A DNA stretch of 64,000 nt from Symsagittifera roscoffensis (GCF_963678635.1 NC_087070.1:24353419-24417418); one strand, 5' to 3'; shown: positions 22,259 to 34,839, counted from the stretch's first letter. A program made the numbers and translations. The notes: a model not told the origin generated them from the letters alone.

Positions 22259-23290
22259 TGTTTCATTCACCACTGACGCAAATGTAAAACCCCAGAAAAA
22301 TAGCGACCATTAGTTACCCCAAATTAGTCTAATTTTGAACTGTGAAAAAATTTTCACTTAACAAAATGATATCTGATGTTTTTATTCTGAGCTTAGAGCA
22401 ATGATGATTTTCATAAAGTTATTTTTTTCGCCAAACTAGATTGTTTATTCCGTCAAATAATTCTTTGAAAAATTGACTAATTATGATTTTGAGAAATAAT
22501 CTGTTTAGCGTAAGCGTTTTTTGTCCAAAATCCGTCTAAACTAAAAAATCGACCAATTTAAAAAAAAATTGATATCAGTTCTGATTTTTTTGGAATAAGG
22601 TTTCATTCACTGCTGACGCAAAATGAAAACATAAAACTGCGCGCAGTAAATATTTCCAAATAATCTAATTAAAAAATTCCCACTTCTTTATAATTTGATA
22701 TCTGATACTTTTACCTGAGCTTAGAATGTAGATGACTTGTAAAAAGTAACAATTTTTTTGCCAAACTATAATGTTTAATCAGTCAAATTTTTTCTTGGAA
22801 ATTTCTAGCTATTTCAAACTAAAAAAAACTCGTCTAAATTAAAATTTTCCGTCCAAGATCCCTCTAAGTTAAAAAAAACGTGCAATTATAAAATAAAAAG
22901 TGAGTTCTGAGTAATTTTTCGATTCCAAAGTAGAAACCCAGAAAAATAGCGGGCAATAATTATTCCCAATTAGTCTAATATCTAAATGGGAAAAATTTCT
23001 CATAATTTAAAATTTTATACCTCATATTTCGTTTCTGAGCTAAGAATGTAGATGATTTTTACAAAAAATATATAATTTTTTGTTTGTCAAAATACTTTGT
23101 TTAATCTGTCAAAGTCGTTCCTGCCTTACTTTAGCCATATTAGGAGAAATAATCCGTATAATTTAGGAGTTTTAGAAGTGTCCAAACTTTTTCTAAGCCT
23201 AAAAAATTAAGTCCAATTATGAAAATATTTAAATCAGTTCTTAGTAATTTTTTGAGCACGGTTCCATTTACAGCCGACGCAAAAGCGTGA
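22259..23290. repeat. Three diverged tandem units of about 330-342 bp
   Basis: Unit starts TTTCATTCACCACTGACGCA (22260), TTTCATTCACTGCTGACGCA (22602), about 22932, and a fourth start TTCCATTTACAGCCGACGCA (23263). Shared inside: CCCAGAAAAATAGCG, AATTAGTCTAAT, GATATCTGAT, GAGCTTAGA-TGATG, TTTGCCAAACTA and TCTGTCAAA. Old satellite-like expansion. Confidence 0.75.
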
Positions 23291-23299
23291 AACAAATAT

Positions 23300-26200
23300 C
23301 CATAGTTGATCTAAATTCCAGCTATGATCGCGTTGAAAAAATTGGGTTGGTCAGCTGAAAATTATCAAACACTTCATTGAATTTCAAAAAAAACTTAATT
23401 GAATTTCAAAAAGAGACTTTTTAAGCTCGACCAATTTTTTTTCGAGCTTTTTTCAAAATACTGCAAAAACCTAATTTTGAAAAATAGTCAAATAGATAGA
23501 AGAAAAAAACGAGCCAAAAACGATGATTTAGTGGCTTTTTGTAAAAATTTGAACAAAAAGTTGTATTCTGGGTGTCGACAAAAAGTCGCTTCCCCCTCAA
23601 ACTTACTGTACACTGGCGCCACGTACGAATTCAGAAGCATATTAACGTCATTCAGCTTAAAAAAATGGAAGTTTTAACACAAAAGGGAGACTTCGAGTGG
23701 TGAGAGGTCAAAACCGTGATAGCGAGGGTGCGTTCACAGGGGGACGAGGGGAATGAAAAACAAACTAATCCAGTATACTTGTGTTTTTAATGTGGAGTTA
23801 GCTACACCAGTGCGATTGCTGATCATTGATGAACGCTATGATAAGGTCTCACTTTTTGATGCGTTTTTCTATTGAATGAGCCTGAAAACAGCTCTTTTTG
23901 CTATCCCCTAAATGTAAGCAAACTTAAAACAAAACTTATATTATTTATTATCAACTTACAAAACGTGAAATTTGATTCAGGTATTAATTTGAGAACAATT
24001 TGGTTGTTCTCAGAACAGTGCAAAGTCACAGAAAAGAAGAGGCATTGAGTTAGAAAATGAGCAAAATGCATATAAAAATTCTGATTTTTTTCTGATTTTT
24101 TTAATCAATTTTTTGAAGTTTCACCCGACTTGAAAAACAGACTGATTCTATTAGAGCCTAGGAACGTAAATAATTACAAATAGCCAGCCTCATTTAATTC
24201 ACAACTAATTTTGAGCCGTATTAAAAGGCTGTTTACGCGTTAAAAGAACAAAACGTATCAGATACCTGGGTTTGCCAAAGTTTTAAGCAAACAACCTCCT
24301 ATATGAAATTATCACAAACCACGTAAAAAAATAAGAAAAATATGAAAGGTCTTTTATCAACGTTTTCTCATACATGGAAAACCAATGCCAAAAACTTTAT
24401 GTCGAAGGATTTTTAAAATGTTTTTTTTTCTAGTTTGGTTTAATAATTTTGTGTTTCTTTGCCCGAAATCACAAAAACAAGGTATTTCTTTTTGAAGAAA
24501 AACTTTGCTAAAAGTATAATAGTTTCAGATTAACTACAATTTCCGATTTGGTAATTCGATGTATTAAATTTCACTCAGATTTGTATCTAAAATCTTTTAA
24601 ATAGCTAGAAAAATATTTTGATAGCTTTTGATAGCTTTTGATAGCTTCACAAAAATTCAATGATTGAACAACGAGGCTTGCTTTTGTCAAATCTGAACTA
24701 CGCTATGGTCCAAACAACGGAAAAATACAACTTTGAGTACATTATAGACAAAACTCAGCGTATCTTTTCATGCTACAATTTTTGGAAAACGTTGGTTTGA
24801 GTTTAGCCGTGTTATTGCAATTAAAAAATGTGAATAAAAATTCTTGTATTTGTAAGTTCGACTTTTTTGTAGCTATGGAAAAACATGGTTCAACTTTCAT
24901 AAATAGAAGTTGTATAATAAAAATTTTTCGTGTACTGTAGGTATGGGATTTTATGACAAGGGTTTTTTCGTACACGGGGTTCAATTTTGGTAGCCAAAAC
25001 GCTTTTTTGAAACCCCGAGTTTAGAAAATCACATTTATTCGAGAGTCCAAATAGCAAACTACAGGAAGCATTCGCATGATCTTTGACTGGGCAAAGTTTG
25101 TCAGATTCTCCAAGATTTCGTAGATTCTGCAGTCATTTTATTCTTTTCTTTTCTTAAATTCACTGTTGCTTGGGTATTTTGCAGTTTGACAAGATGATTA
25201 TTCCATTTAATGGATGATATTCAGTAGATCTCATTTTTATTATTCAAGGTTACGCAGTTTTTTTGTTAAATTGTAAAAACCTTAGCGTAGTAATGAAATT
25301 TTCTAATCAGAACAGTTCGACAATAAAAAATGTATTGTTGATCTATTTATGACAATAAAAGCAACTTTACTGAGTTTACTGTTTTTTATCATGAAGATTT
25401 AATTTTAGATTGAATGAAATCAGATTATATTGAAACCGACTGACTCTGTTGTTTGCTGCTTAAGAGAGACTGTAAAGAAAGTATCAATAATTGGATTTCT
25501 CCATTAGCGGCTTTGTCTTTTTCGGCGAGCCAAAATCAATAAGCAAGCATCATTATCTCAGAACTAAATAATGATTTTTTATTGTGTAAAAAAACATGAA
25601 AACAAGAAGATTTAAGTCAATTCAGAATTTTAAAAAACCAGCACCGGACTTCAACTAGTGATAACGGATTGATAATCATTTTAAGCTAAGTTATTCGATT
25701 AAGATCAGTTTTTAATTGAATATGATGCTTCCACTTTTTAAGGCGAGAAAATCCAATTCAAGTTATTTATATTTTTTCTATAATAATCATAGTTACGTAA
25801 TTATTTTTTCTAACTTTTTTCTGACGATTTTGCAACAGTTTTTACTAAAATAAAGACTTGACCGTTTCTTATCACGAATAAAAAACGCGTTGGTTAACAA
25901 ACTTTTATCTTGTTCGAAAACCATCTAAGATAAGCGTTAAAATGTCATATTTGGCCTGTTTTTCAACGTCAGGAAACTTTTTGATATTTTTGAAATTCCG
26001 CTACCCAAGTTTCCTGCTCGAGCTTAAAACATTTAGGGAATTGCGTCAAATCTGTCAAAAATGTTAACAATAACTTTTTTACAATATATATTTCATTATG
26101 ACCCATCATAATGGATTCTAAAGGGATAATACTCCGTTCAAAAATTTTGTAAAATGGCAAAAAATGAAATTAAATCTATCTCAAATACTAAAAGTATAAT

Positions 26201-27578
26201 GATAATCACACATAACGGAGCTCTGTCGAAGCAAAAAACTGCACAAGCCTGCTTCTAAAACAAAAATCAAATGTGTTTCTCTTGAAAAACAAGGTTTTTT
26301 TTTCACTTTAACAGGGAAAAATTAGAGTTTTTTTTACATTGCTGAATAATGACAGTGTCCAAAAAAGCGTGCCGAAAAACCAACAATTTTTTTCTGAAAG
26401 CTCAAAATAAAAATTTCTATTGCAGCTCGATGAAAAAATTTAAATGTGTTAAGATTATTATTTTCTTCTTACCTCAATGTTTGCCGAGTTGTTCAAAATC
26501 TACAATATGAACAAAGCTAGCAGAAAACAAACGAAATATTCGTATTTGAAGTATCGTCAAAACAAAAAAAGTGGAAAACATTCAGCCGCTAATCGCACAT
26601 TGACTCATTTGCTTATCGAAACTGCCAAAACTTTTGATCGATCACTTCCCACAACTATCAATTGTGAGAAATGACACTATTTTTCTAAGTCTCGATTTTT
26701 GCATAGACATCCTTTCAAAATGAAGATTTGCTACTGAAACTTTATAAAAAGAATAAAAAATAAAAACTGCATTGAAGCGATCATCTGCATTAGCAATCAA
26801 AAATTTTGAAAGCAGTTAGAAAACTGTGTTTCATAGTTTTTTTTTTTGCATAAAACAGTTTTGCACCTTGGACAAAGAAAATCGGCTCTGGCAAAAACTA
26901 TTTTTCAGTCCTGCTGAAGGAAATTTTGTGTTTTGCAAAATCGTCCGTCCACTCGGTTGTACTGGCTTGTTTTCAATTGTCTAAAATAAAATAAAAATTC
27001 CAACTTAACTTTATATTAGCATAAGCTGATTACCTACATTATCATCTGCCATTTATAACTGAACATTAACCTGTTTCTTTGAATCAACTGAAAAAAAAAA
27101 CATTTTAAGTTCTAAGCAGTGCTGACACAAATTTTTTATGACAATTCACGAAATCTTATTGTAAAACTTCTTCTGATTCAATAACGAATTAAGAACTGCT
27201 TTATTCTAGTTTGAGTATTTAAAACTAATACTGCCAGATTCTAAAAAGTTTGTTGACTTCCTTCAGCTCAGGTAAGATTTTTGTGCGAGAGGAGATTTTT
27301 AAGAGTCTATGAACGTAGTTCAGACTCTTATATATGTCGTGATTGTTTTTGTTTTTCAGAAAAAGTCGTAAAACGGTCTAAAAACTACACAAGAGCATTA
27401 CTACATTTTAATACATTTATGAACAGCGTATATATGCACTTTCTTACGTTTATATGCACTTTCTGAGTTCAATTCAAGACCAGTAGCTAAAATATTGGCG
27501 CACTTAACTTTCCAATTACAAAATAAAAGTTGCGTAAGAAAAATGCTTGTGGTCTAGTTTCTCAAGTGGAAATCATTA
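23300..27578. other. No gene seen; AT-rich intron
   Basis: Only small items: three copies of TTTTGATAGC at 24617-24646, a weak family A fragment at about 24230-24260 (GCTGTTTACGCGTTAAAAG), and chance frames such as 24742-24984 minus. No splice-bounded conserved exon was recognised. Confidence 0.5.
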
Positions 27579-28102
27579 TTGTTCCGACTTTCGATACGAA
27601 AGTAATAGAATATTAGCGCTCGGGGTGGGTTTTTTTTTCTTCAGACAAATTTCGACTTTTTAACTAGCCATTTTTGACGGGATTTTTTTATCATTCAAAA
27701 GGTATTGTTGTCCTTGAACTCAAATTTGAAAAGATATTTCACCTGTGATCATTTTTTGTGAAATTATGGGGGTTCAAAAATTGCCATTCTGGCCAATTTG
27801 GGACAATTAACGCGCGATATATTTCGCGCTATTAACGCGTAAGCGGAGAGTTAATCCGTCTTAAAATCGTTCCAAATTGGTTGAAAGAAGCTTATTTGCT
27901 ATATTTGATTTGTTACAAGTAGCTAAATCTATTTTTTTGTACTTTATAGGGCGTGTGGGGTGATGATTTTCATAAAAATATACAAACAAAAAAAATTTCA
28001 TTTTTTTTCATTACATTTAATTTCTTAATGTTATTACTTCTCCATTAAACCTTAAAAGGCAGTCGGAACATTCCGGGCTTCGCCCTGATACGAGCAGTCT
28101 TG
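27579..28102 (-). mobile_element. Family A repeat, complete copy
   Basis: TTGTTCCGACTTTCGATACG start, GCGCTCGGGGTGGG, inner hairpin GCGCGATATATTTCGCGC, GGCAGTCGGAACATTC, then hairpin and GATACGAGCAGTCTTG end. Confidence 0.92.
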
Positions 28103-29640
28103 ATTAGATTTCCCAGCAGTGCAAGTAACTAACTTTCTAGTTTCCTCAAATTCGGTTAACTCGATTAGAAATTTGCGCATACAAGTTTGTTTTTGAAATT
28201 CAAAGAGTTTCAAGGCCAATGTTTTATTTTTAGAAACCCCAAAAAACTCAAATATTTTACAAAAACTGACGAAGGCATACTGTTGATATTTTTCATTATA
28301 ATAACGCACAACATTATTATATTTTTGCAAAACCAGAAAAAAATTGAAGAGTATTTTTCAATACAATAAATTTGTCGCAAAAAAAACTTGAAACGTTTGC
28401 TTTCTTGGAACACAACTTAGGATTAAGAAGAAAATTTATAATTTTTTCAGTTTTTCAATAGTTGAGGGCACATTCAGAGGCATCAAGTTTTCCCAAGAAC
28501 ACTAATTATGCATAAGCACATGGGTTGGAGCGGAAACTCTTTTAAAACATTGATAACCTATGAACATTGACCTGTAAAACGTTGAAATTAAGTATTTAAA
28601 ACAATAATCGAATAGAAACATCAATCGATTTCGATGAAAACAGTTATGTAAATTTGGGTAATTTTCTTCAGTAAGTCCGGTGATTTTTTTTACCAGTAAT
28701 GATTTTGATAATCAGTTTCATTTTTGGTTGGTACCATTACAAAAGATGAAATGTGTAAGTTACTAAGAAGCACAAAGATTAACAGTTAATTTTATGAGCT
28801 GCGAATACTTATAAGTTATTTTGAAGAATCTTAAAATGAAAAGTTGTGCTGAAATTAATTCAATTTTAGATAAGTTATCAATAGTGAAATTAAAAACTTT
28901 TAAGTTAAATTGATATTTCATCATTATGATTAATGTTAATACATTTTTTAAAAACTTTGTTGTTTGGCAATTTCCATGAAAAAAAATGATTATCATGATC
29001 GTTAATCAAGTTTACAGTGATTAGCTCAGTTTGAAACTTTTGGCCTCATTGAAAAATTTATTTCTTATGTCACAATTTAACACGAATTAAGTTTTGTTCT
29101 CATAAATATGATAATTCTGACGAAACTCAGAGGAATGTTTAATGTGTACTATTTTTTCAAAAAGTATCTACTATTCAGAGAAACTAGCCAGAATTTTTTG
29201 GTTTTTTCAAATCAGCAATAAAAAAACTAGGCCTAATCGAAACTCCGCAAAAGGTCGGTGAAGCGTGAAAAAGGCGCGATCTAATCAATTTTGCTCGATT
29301 TTAAAAGATTTAGAACAAGGGGAAAAATCACGTTAAGAAGCAATCATCTTTCAAAAGATCAGTTATAATCAACTACCTAAGCAAGCTATAGATGCGCTAT
29401 CACCAAAGCCGGCCTGAATACTTTTAATAGGTTTATCGTTGCAATCGAAATATTGTTATAATTTAATTAAAACAAATCATATTTTTTAAAAAACAATCTA
29501 TTTCTAAAAAAAAGAAGAGCCCCAGACTACTGTTTGCTTTAAGAAAAATGTAATGTTTACCTTTGCCCCTTTGAGCTAATTCGTACCTCAAGTTTTGCTT
29601 TTCTGATATTGAATTTTATGTAAAAAATAACAGCGTTTTT

Positions 29641-30010
29641 TTGTTCGGACTCACGATGAAAACGGAATATTTATCCTCGGTGTGAGTTTTTTTATTCAGT
29701 CAATTTTCGCTGATCAAAATAATAGTTTTCAACAAAAATTTTTCATACACCAGTGAAGATATCAACTTCCTGAGTTCACACTTAAAAAATTTTTCACTTC
29801 AGATTACATTTTTTAAGTTCTGGGGGTTTGAAGATTGCCAAATTGCGCTTTGAAAAGTTTATTCAATTTGCTGAAAATGTACCGCGAGTTATTAAAACTT
29901 ATCGGGTTAGAGTGCACAACAAAACCATGGCAAACTGATTTGAGATAGATTTGGGGTCGCTCGTATTAATTTTGTACGGCTCAACATTTTACACTTTGAT
30001 ATTATCCAAA
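29641..30010 (-). mobile_element. Family B repeat, left half (duplicate)
   Basis: TTGTTCGGACTCACGATG, GGAATATTTATCCTCGGTG, TTTTATTCAGTCAATTTTCG, GAAGATTGCCAAATTGCG, GTATTAATTTTGTACGGC. It matches the complete family B copy at 37078-37545 in reverse, and stops where the MULE end begins. This is the duplicated version of 31742-32110. Confidence 0.75.
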
Positions 30011-30242
30011 GGTGCCTATAAAAAACAGTCCCATGCAAAACAGTCCCATGCAAAAGAGTTCGAAACATCAAAAAAAGTTCTAAAAACAGTCCCATACAAA
30101 CAGTCCAAAACATTTCAATTTTTTGACCTTGATCTTTTGGCGCCGACAGAACTGATCTACGCTTTGAAAAACCAAACATGAGCGCAAGTAAAGATCAAAA
30201 ATCCACAGATCGAACAATAATTTAGATTAAAACCAAAGATCT

Positions 30243-30310
30243 CATGGTTTTTTGGTTAAAGCGTTAGGCTCAAACTCTGCAGATCAAAGGATGGAACCCT
30301 CGGTGGCACA
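30243..30310 (+). repeat. tRNA-like segment (SINE head or captured tRNA)
   Basis: GGTTAAAGCGTTAGGCTC resembles a D arm with box A, then CTCTGCAGATC an anticodon arm, then GGATGGAACCC a T arm with decayed box B, then TCGGTGGCACA. Spacing is that of a tRNA. The acceptor stem does not close, so it is not a functional tRNA gene. Confidence 0.45.
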
Positions 30311-31741
30311 AAAACTTTTCAATTTTCCAAAAAAAAATGAAATTCACTTAAATATAGTAACGGGTATATCTAAGTTACAAAAAAGGGGTCAAACTTGGAG
30401 GGTTGGGCGAGGGGAAAATGAAAATCAAAAGTTTGAATGAATCCATTAATTTGCAGGTTTCAAATCGACCATTTTGAGCAATCCAGGAAAATAGTTGAAC
30501 TTGGAAAAAGTTTCATTGCTTAACAATGTGTAATAAAAGTGAAAACTGAAAAATAAAAAAACTTCTGATTATAATTTAATATTTTAACTGCATCCTTTCG
30601 AAGGCCCAATGATGTTGTTGGATTGATATGACCTAACCACAGGGATTAAGTTTTTGACAAGTTTTTTTGCTTAGTTTTTTTTTGGGTGTGGCTACTTTTT
30701 GTCAATAGTCGAATAGAAACATCAAGCGATTTCGATGAAAACAGTTATGTAAATTTGGGTAATTTTCTTCAGTAAGTCCGGTGATTTTTTTTACCAGTAA
30801 TGATTTTGATAATCAGTTTCATTTTTGGTTGGTACCATTACAAAAGATGAAATGTGTAAGTTACTAAGAAGCACAAAGATTAACAGTTAATTTTATGAGC
30901 TGCGAATACTTATAAATTATTTTGAAGAATCTTAAAATGAAAAGTTGTGCTGAAATTAATTCAATTTTAGATAAGTTATCAATAGTGAAATTAAAAACTT
31001 TTAAGTTAAATTGATATTTCATCATTATGATTAATGTTAATACATTTTTTAAAAACTTTGTTGTTTGGCAATTTCCATGAAAAAAAATGATTATCATGAT
31101 CGTTAATCAAGTTTACAGTGATTAGCTCAGTTTGAAACTTTTGGCCTCATTGAAAAATTTATTTCTTATGTCACAATTTAACACGAATTAAGTTTTGTTC
31201 TCATAAATATGATAATTCTGACGAAACTCAGAGGAATGTTTAATGTGTACTATTTTTTCAAAAAGTATGTACTATTCAGAGAAATTAGCCAGAATTTTTT
31301 GGTTTTTTCAAATCAGCAATAAAAAAACTAGGCCTAATCGAAACTCCGCAAAAGGTCGGTGAAGCGTGAAAAAGGCGCGATCTAATCAATTTTGCTCGAT
31401 TTTAAAAGATTTAGAACAAGGGGAAAAATCACGTTAAGAAGCAATCATCTTTCAAAAGATCAGTTATAATCAACTACCTAAGCAAGCTATAGATGCGCTA
31501 TCACCAAAGCCGGCCTGAATACTTTTAATAGGTTTATCGTTGCAATCGAAATATTGTTATAATTTAATTAAAACAAATCATATTTTTTAAAAAACAATCT
31601 ATTTCTAAAAAAAAGAAGTGCCCCAGACTACTGTTTGCTTTAAGAAAAATGTAATGTTTACCTTTGCCCCTTTGAGCTAATTCGTACCTCAAGTTTTGCT
31701 TTTTTGATATTGAATTTTATGTAAAAAATAACAGCGTTTTT

Positions 31742-32110
31742 TTGTTCGTACTCACGATGAAAACGGAATATTTATCCTCGGTGTGAGTTTTTTATTCAGT
31801 CAATTTTCGCTGATCAAAATAATATTTTTCAACAAAAATTTTTCATACACCAGTGAAGATATCAACTTCCTGAGTTCACACTTAAAAAAATTTTCACTTC
31901 AGATTACATTTTTTAAGTTCTGGGGGTTTGAAGATTGCCAAATTGCGCTTTGAAAAAATTATTCAATTTGCTGAAAATGTACCGCGAGTTATTAAAACTT
32001 ATCGGGTTAGAGTGCACAACAAAACCATGGCAAACTGATTTGAGATAGATTTGGGGTCGCTCGTATTAATTTTGTACGGCTCAACATTTTACACTTTGAT
32101 ATTATCCAAA
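31742..32110 (-). mobile_element. Family B repeat, left half, interrupted by the MULE
   Basis: Same sequence as 29641-30010. Its missing right part is found 2.3 kb downstream at 34391-34494. Left (369 bp) plus right (104 bp) equals 473 bp, close to the 468 bp of the uninterrupted family B copy at 37078-37545. Confidence 0.75.
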
Positions 32111-32342
32111 GGTGCCTATAAAAAACAGTCCCATGCAAAAGAGTCCCATGCAAAAGAGTTCGAAACATCAAAAAAAGTTCTAAAAACAGTCCTATACAAA
32201 CAGTCCAAAACATTTGAATTTTTTGACCTTGATCTTTTGGCGCCGACAGAACTGATCTACGCTTTGAAAAACCAAACATGAGCGCAAGTAAAGATCAAAA
32301 ATCCACAGATCGAACAATAATTTAGATTAAAACCAAAGATCT

Positions 32343-32410
32343 CATGGTTTTTTGGTTAAAGCGTTAGGCTCAAACTCTACAGATCAAAGGATGGAACCCT
32401 CGGTGGCACA
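32343..32410 (+). repeat. tRNA-like segment, second duplicate
   Basis: Identical to 30243-30310 except CTCTACAG for CTCTGCAG. It lies inside the MULE, between its left end and the 3' end of the transposase. Confidence 0.45.
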
Positions 32411-32873
32411 AAAACTTTTCAATTTTCCAAAAAAAAATGAAATTCAGTTAAATATAGTAACGGGTATATCTAAGTTACAAAAAAGGGGTCAAACTTGGAG
32501 GGTTGGGCGAGGGGAAAATGAAAATCAAAAGTTTGAATTAATCCATTAATTTGCAGGTTTCAAATCGACCATTTTGAGCAATCCAGGAAAATAGTTGAAC
32601 TTGGAAAAAGTTTCATTGCTTAACAATGTGTAATAAAAGTGAAAACTGAAAAATAAAAAAACTTCTGATTATAATTTAATATTTTAACTGCATCCTTTCG
32701 AAGGCCCAATGATGTTGTTGGATTGATATGACCTAACCACAGGGATTAAGTTTTTGACAAGTTTTTTTGCTTAGTTTTTTTTGGGTGTGGCTACTTTTTG
32801 TCATGCGCACATTTTTTCCCCTTTCTTCTGCTCGTTCTTGAACTTCACGATCAACTTTGGATAGTAAGGGTGC

Positions 32874-33990
32874 TTACTGTTGACCAGTTTCGTTTAACTG
32901 GTCAACAGCGTTGTTGGTTCGGTTAAGGTCGGTTTTTCCTCTTTGATGGCAACTCCAATACTCCAAGTCAAATCTGGGCTTCTGTCGTCCTTGAGAAGTC
33001 AGTCTAGCAATATATGCGTCCTCGATATAATTGAAAGTTGGTTGAATTTCTTCAGAAGCCATACCTTGCAGAAGCTCAAACGCAATGCGCAGTGGAGACG
33101 TTCTCCCCGGACAGAAATGATGCTGTGAGAAGCATTTGAACAAATTCGCGGAAATTATGATCACTGTTGTTTTTTTTATTATCGCCTGACGACTGACAAG
33201 TCGCCCGACGATTTTACTCATATGGAAAAAAAAACTAAACTGATTTTGTGCACTCTGATGGCTAGCTATTATTGAGTTTTGCACAGCTTTTAAAAAACCA
33301 ACTGTAACGCGTTCCGGAGAATCGAATTTTGAAATACTGAGAAGGCAACAATAAATTGATACTTTTTTGTTGGGTAGCAGAGCGTAAACAATAGGAAAAA
33401 TGCATGTTTTGTATAATTGTTTTGTATAATGCTTTGTATAATGTTGATTGAATACATTAGGAGCAGTCAAAAACGTTCGATCACAGAACCAATCATCTGA
33501 TAAATATAGTAGGTCTAACCCAGGTAACGTGGCGAACACAATAACCCGACTTTCATCTTGGGGACCAGAATCGTGAAGAAAGAATTGCTCTCCATCGTGA
33601 AATTTCTGTAGGGCCAGTGGTAGTTCAAAACCGTTCAGCGAAGTGGGCTCTATCATCTGCGGTCTTTTTCTGCGTCGAACTCTATTTACAGCTTACTGAT
33701 TAGCAGAATACCTTGGTGAATGAACAGCTGTTTCTCGGTTCACATCACGTTGGGCTATGAAAATAGTCTGCCGCGGTGTTACATCAGATGCTGCTGCTCG
33801 ATCTTCGAGTGTTTTTCTGAACTTAAGTTTTTCGATGTCAGCTGGATTTTTGTACGTACACGGCCATTGCAACTACTTTGTGCGCAGCGCCAGGAAATGG
33901 TGTTGTCTGACAGTGTTCGGTGTCTCACATAAGCATACCCGTCGCAAATCAGTAACTCAAAGTATATTTTCCATCGGTAGTTAGTGAATT
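32874..33990 (-). pseudogene. FLYWCH zinc finger + MULE transposase, broken
   Basis: Transposase of Mutator-like DNA elements, which cuts and rejoins element ends through a DDE RNase-H-like core; the N-terminal FLYWCH finger binds DNA. Reading minus strand: a FLYWCH domain at about 33963-33790 (LICDGYAYVRH, W-R-C-A-Q-S-S-C at about 33896-33870, GRVRTK), then a frameshift and stops, then a 260-codon frame 33656-32874. That frame has DDWFCDRTFLTAPNVFNQ (first core Asp in D-R-T-F), FPIVYALLPNK, and near the end QPTFNYIEDAYIARL, PRFDLEYWSCHQR and DLNRTNNAVDQLNE, all typical MULE landmarks. The region between ALLPNK and FNYIED is scrambled and shorter than usual, and TTATACAAAAC repeats (33398-33440) were inserted after NVFNQ, so the enzyme is dead. 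An inverted repeat (32876-32909) overlaps the 3' end. The Met at 33656 is not the true start. Confidence 0.85.
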
Positions 33991-34390
33991 TTGTTTCTAT
34001 TGAGTATTGCCAAGTGTTCGCAACTGAAACAACTCAAAAACCCTGTCCGTTTTTGCATGGATTAAAAAAAGAGTCCATTTTGTAATTGCGTTAACTTTTG
34101 TTGCTTTTAATTGTTGCTTTTAATGAATGGCCGCTGCTGTTATATAAGTTGTTCTAATTTATCTGCTTTACTACCTACTGTTATCCGGATTAGTTGGAAT
34201 CAAAATGTGTTTAATCCGAGAATTTTCTTATCAGCTTCTGGAACAATTATGACTGCGATCAATGGGACTGTTTTTTTGAACTTTTTTTTCGGACTTTTTT
34301 TGGGACTGTTTTGAATAAGACTGTGTTTTTGTACTTTGATATGGTTTTTGGACTGTTTTGTATGAGACTCTTTTGTACAGACACGTCACC

Positions 34391-34494
34391 AAAATTAAAA
34401 GTTTTTCAATATTTTCTTTTCCGAAAACTATTCGATATGAAGTACGGGACAGTCGGAACAATCAGGGCTTTGCCCTGATGTATGACCAGTCTTG
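34391..34494 (-). mobile_element. Family B repeat, right end
   Basis: TTTCAATATTTTCTTTTCCG, ATTCGATATGAAGTA, AGTCGGAACAATCAGGGC, TTTGCCCTGA and CAGTCTTG match the end of the family B copy at 37078-37180 in reverse. It continues the left half at 31742-32110. Confidence 0.75.
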
Positions 34495-34839
34495 TTGTTG
34501 TTAGTGATTTGAGCAGTTTAGTCATTCATTCTTAGTTTTTTCTAACATCCTTAACCTTGAAACTCCAAGCTAATCCATGCCAATGATTTAACTTGATCTA
34601 TTACGACGCTGGATCTGTTCTACAGCTAAGCGTGTTTTTATGCCTTTACGCGTTACATCTTGTGCACTTCTTTATCGGTGGAATCCTCAAACTCTGTTTT
34701 ATAAACTGAATCAAATTAATTTCACAGTTTTGTCAGCGGTGAGTTTCTCCTTTTATCGCTGATTTCCACCGTTTGTCACTCATTTGATTCTGCAGTCAAT
34801 TTGTCCTTGATATCACTGGACCTTTCACAAAAAAAATTT

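Larger units (their letters stand above)
28602..32804. repeat. Recent tandem duplication, 2.1-kb units
   Basis: Unit 1 28602-30702 and unit 2 30703-32804, direct, offset 2100-2101 bp, differing by scattered single bases and one-base indels only (roughly 1%). Junction motif GTCA/CAATA. Each unit holds the left half of a family B element, the left end of the MULE with its subrepeats, and a tRNA-like segment. Open frames inside (for example 28763-28996 minus, 29907-30179 minus) occur in both units but are shadows of repeats. Confidence 0.95.
32111..34390 (-). mobile_element. MULE-type DNA transposon inserted in a family B repeat
   Basis: Left end GGTGCCTATAAAAAACAGTC with repeated AAAACAGTCCCATGCAA units (32111-32215). 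Right end (34262-34390) is the complement of the same kind of sequence: GGTGACGTGTCTGTACAAAA in reverse, then AAAACAGTCC and AAGTCC units. Inside lies one FLYWCH-MULE transposase pseudogene on the minus strand. A target duplication of 8-11 bp was not clear. The family B sequences on both sides fit together, which fixes the insertion point. Confidence 0.65.

Noticed and set aside
30243-30310. Functional tRNA gene
   Set aside because: Acceptor stem does not pair and box B is changed (GGATGGAACC); only a tRNA-derived remnant can be claimed.
28763-32549. Open frames repeated in both tandem units (77, 90, 76 codons)
   Set aside because: They occur twice only because the segment is duplicated; they lie across family B and MULE end repeats.
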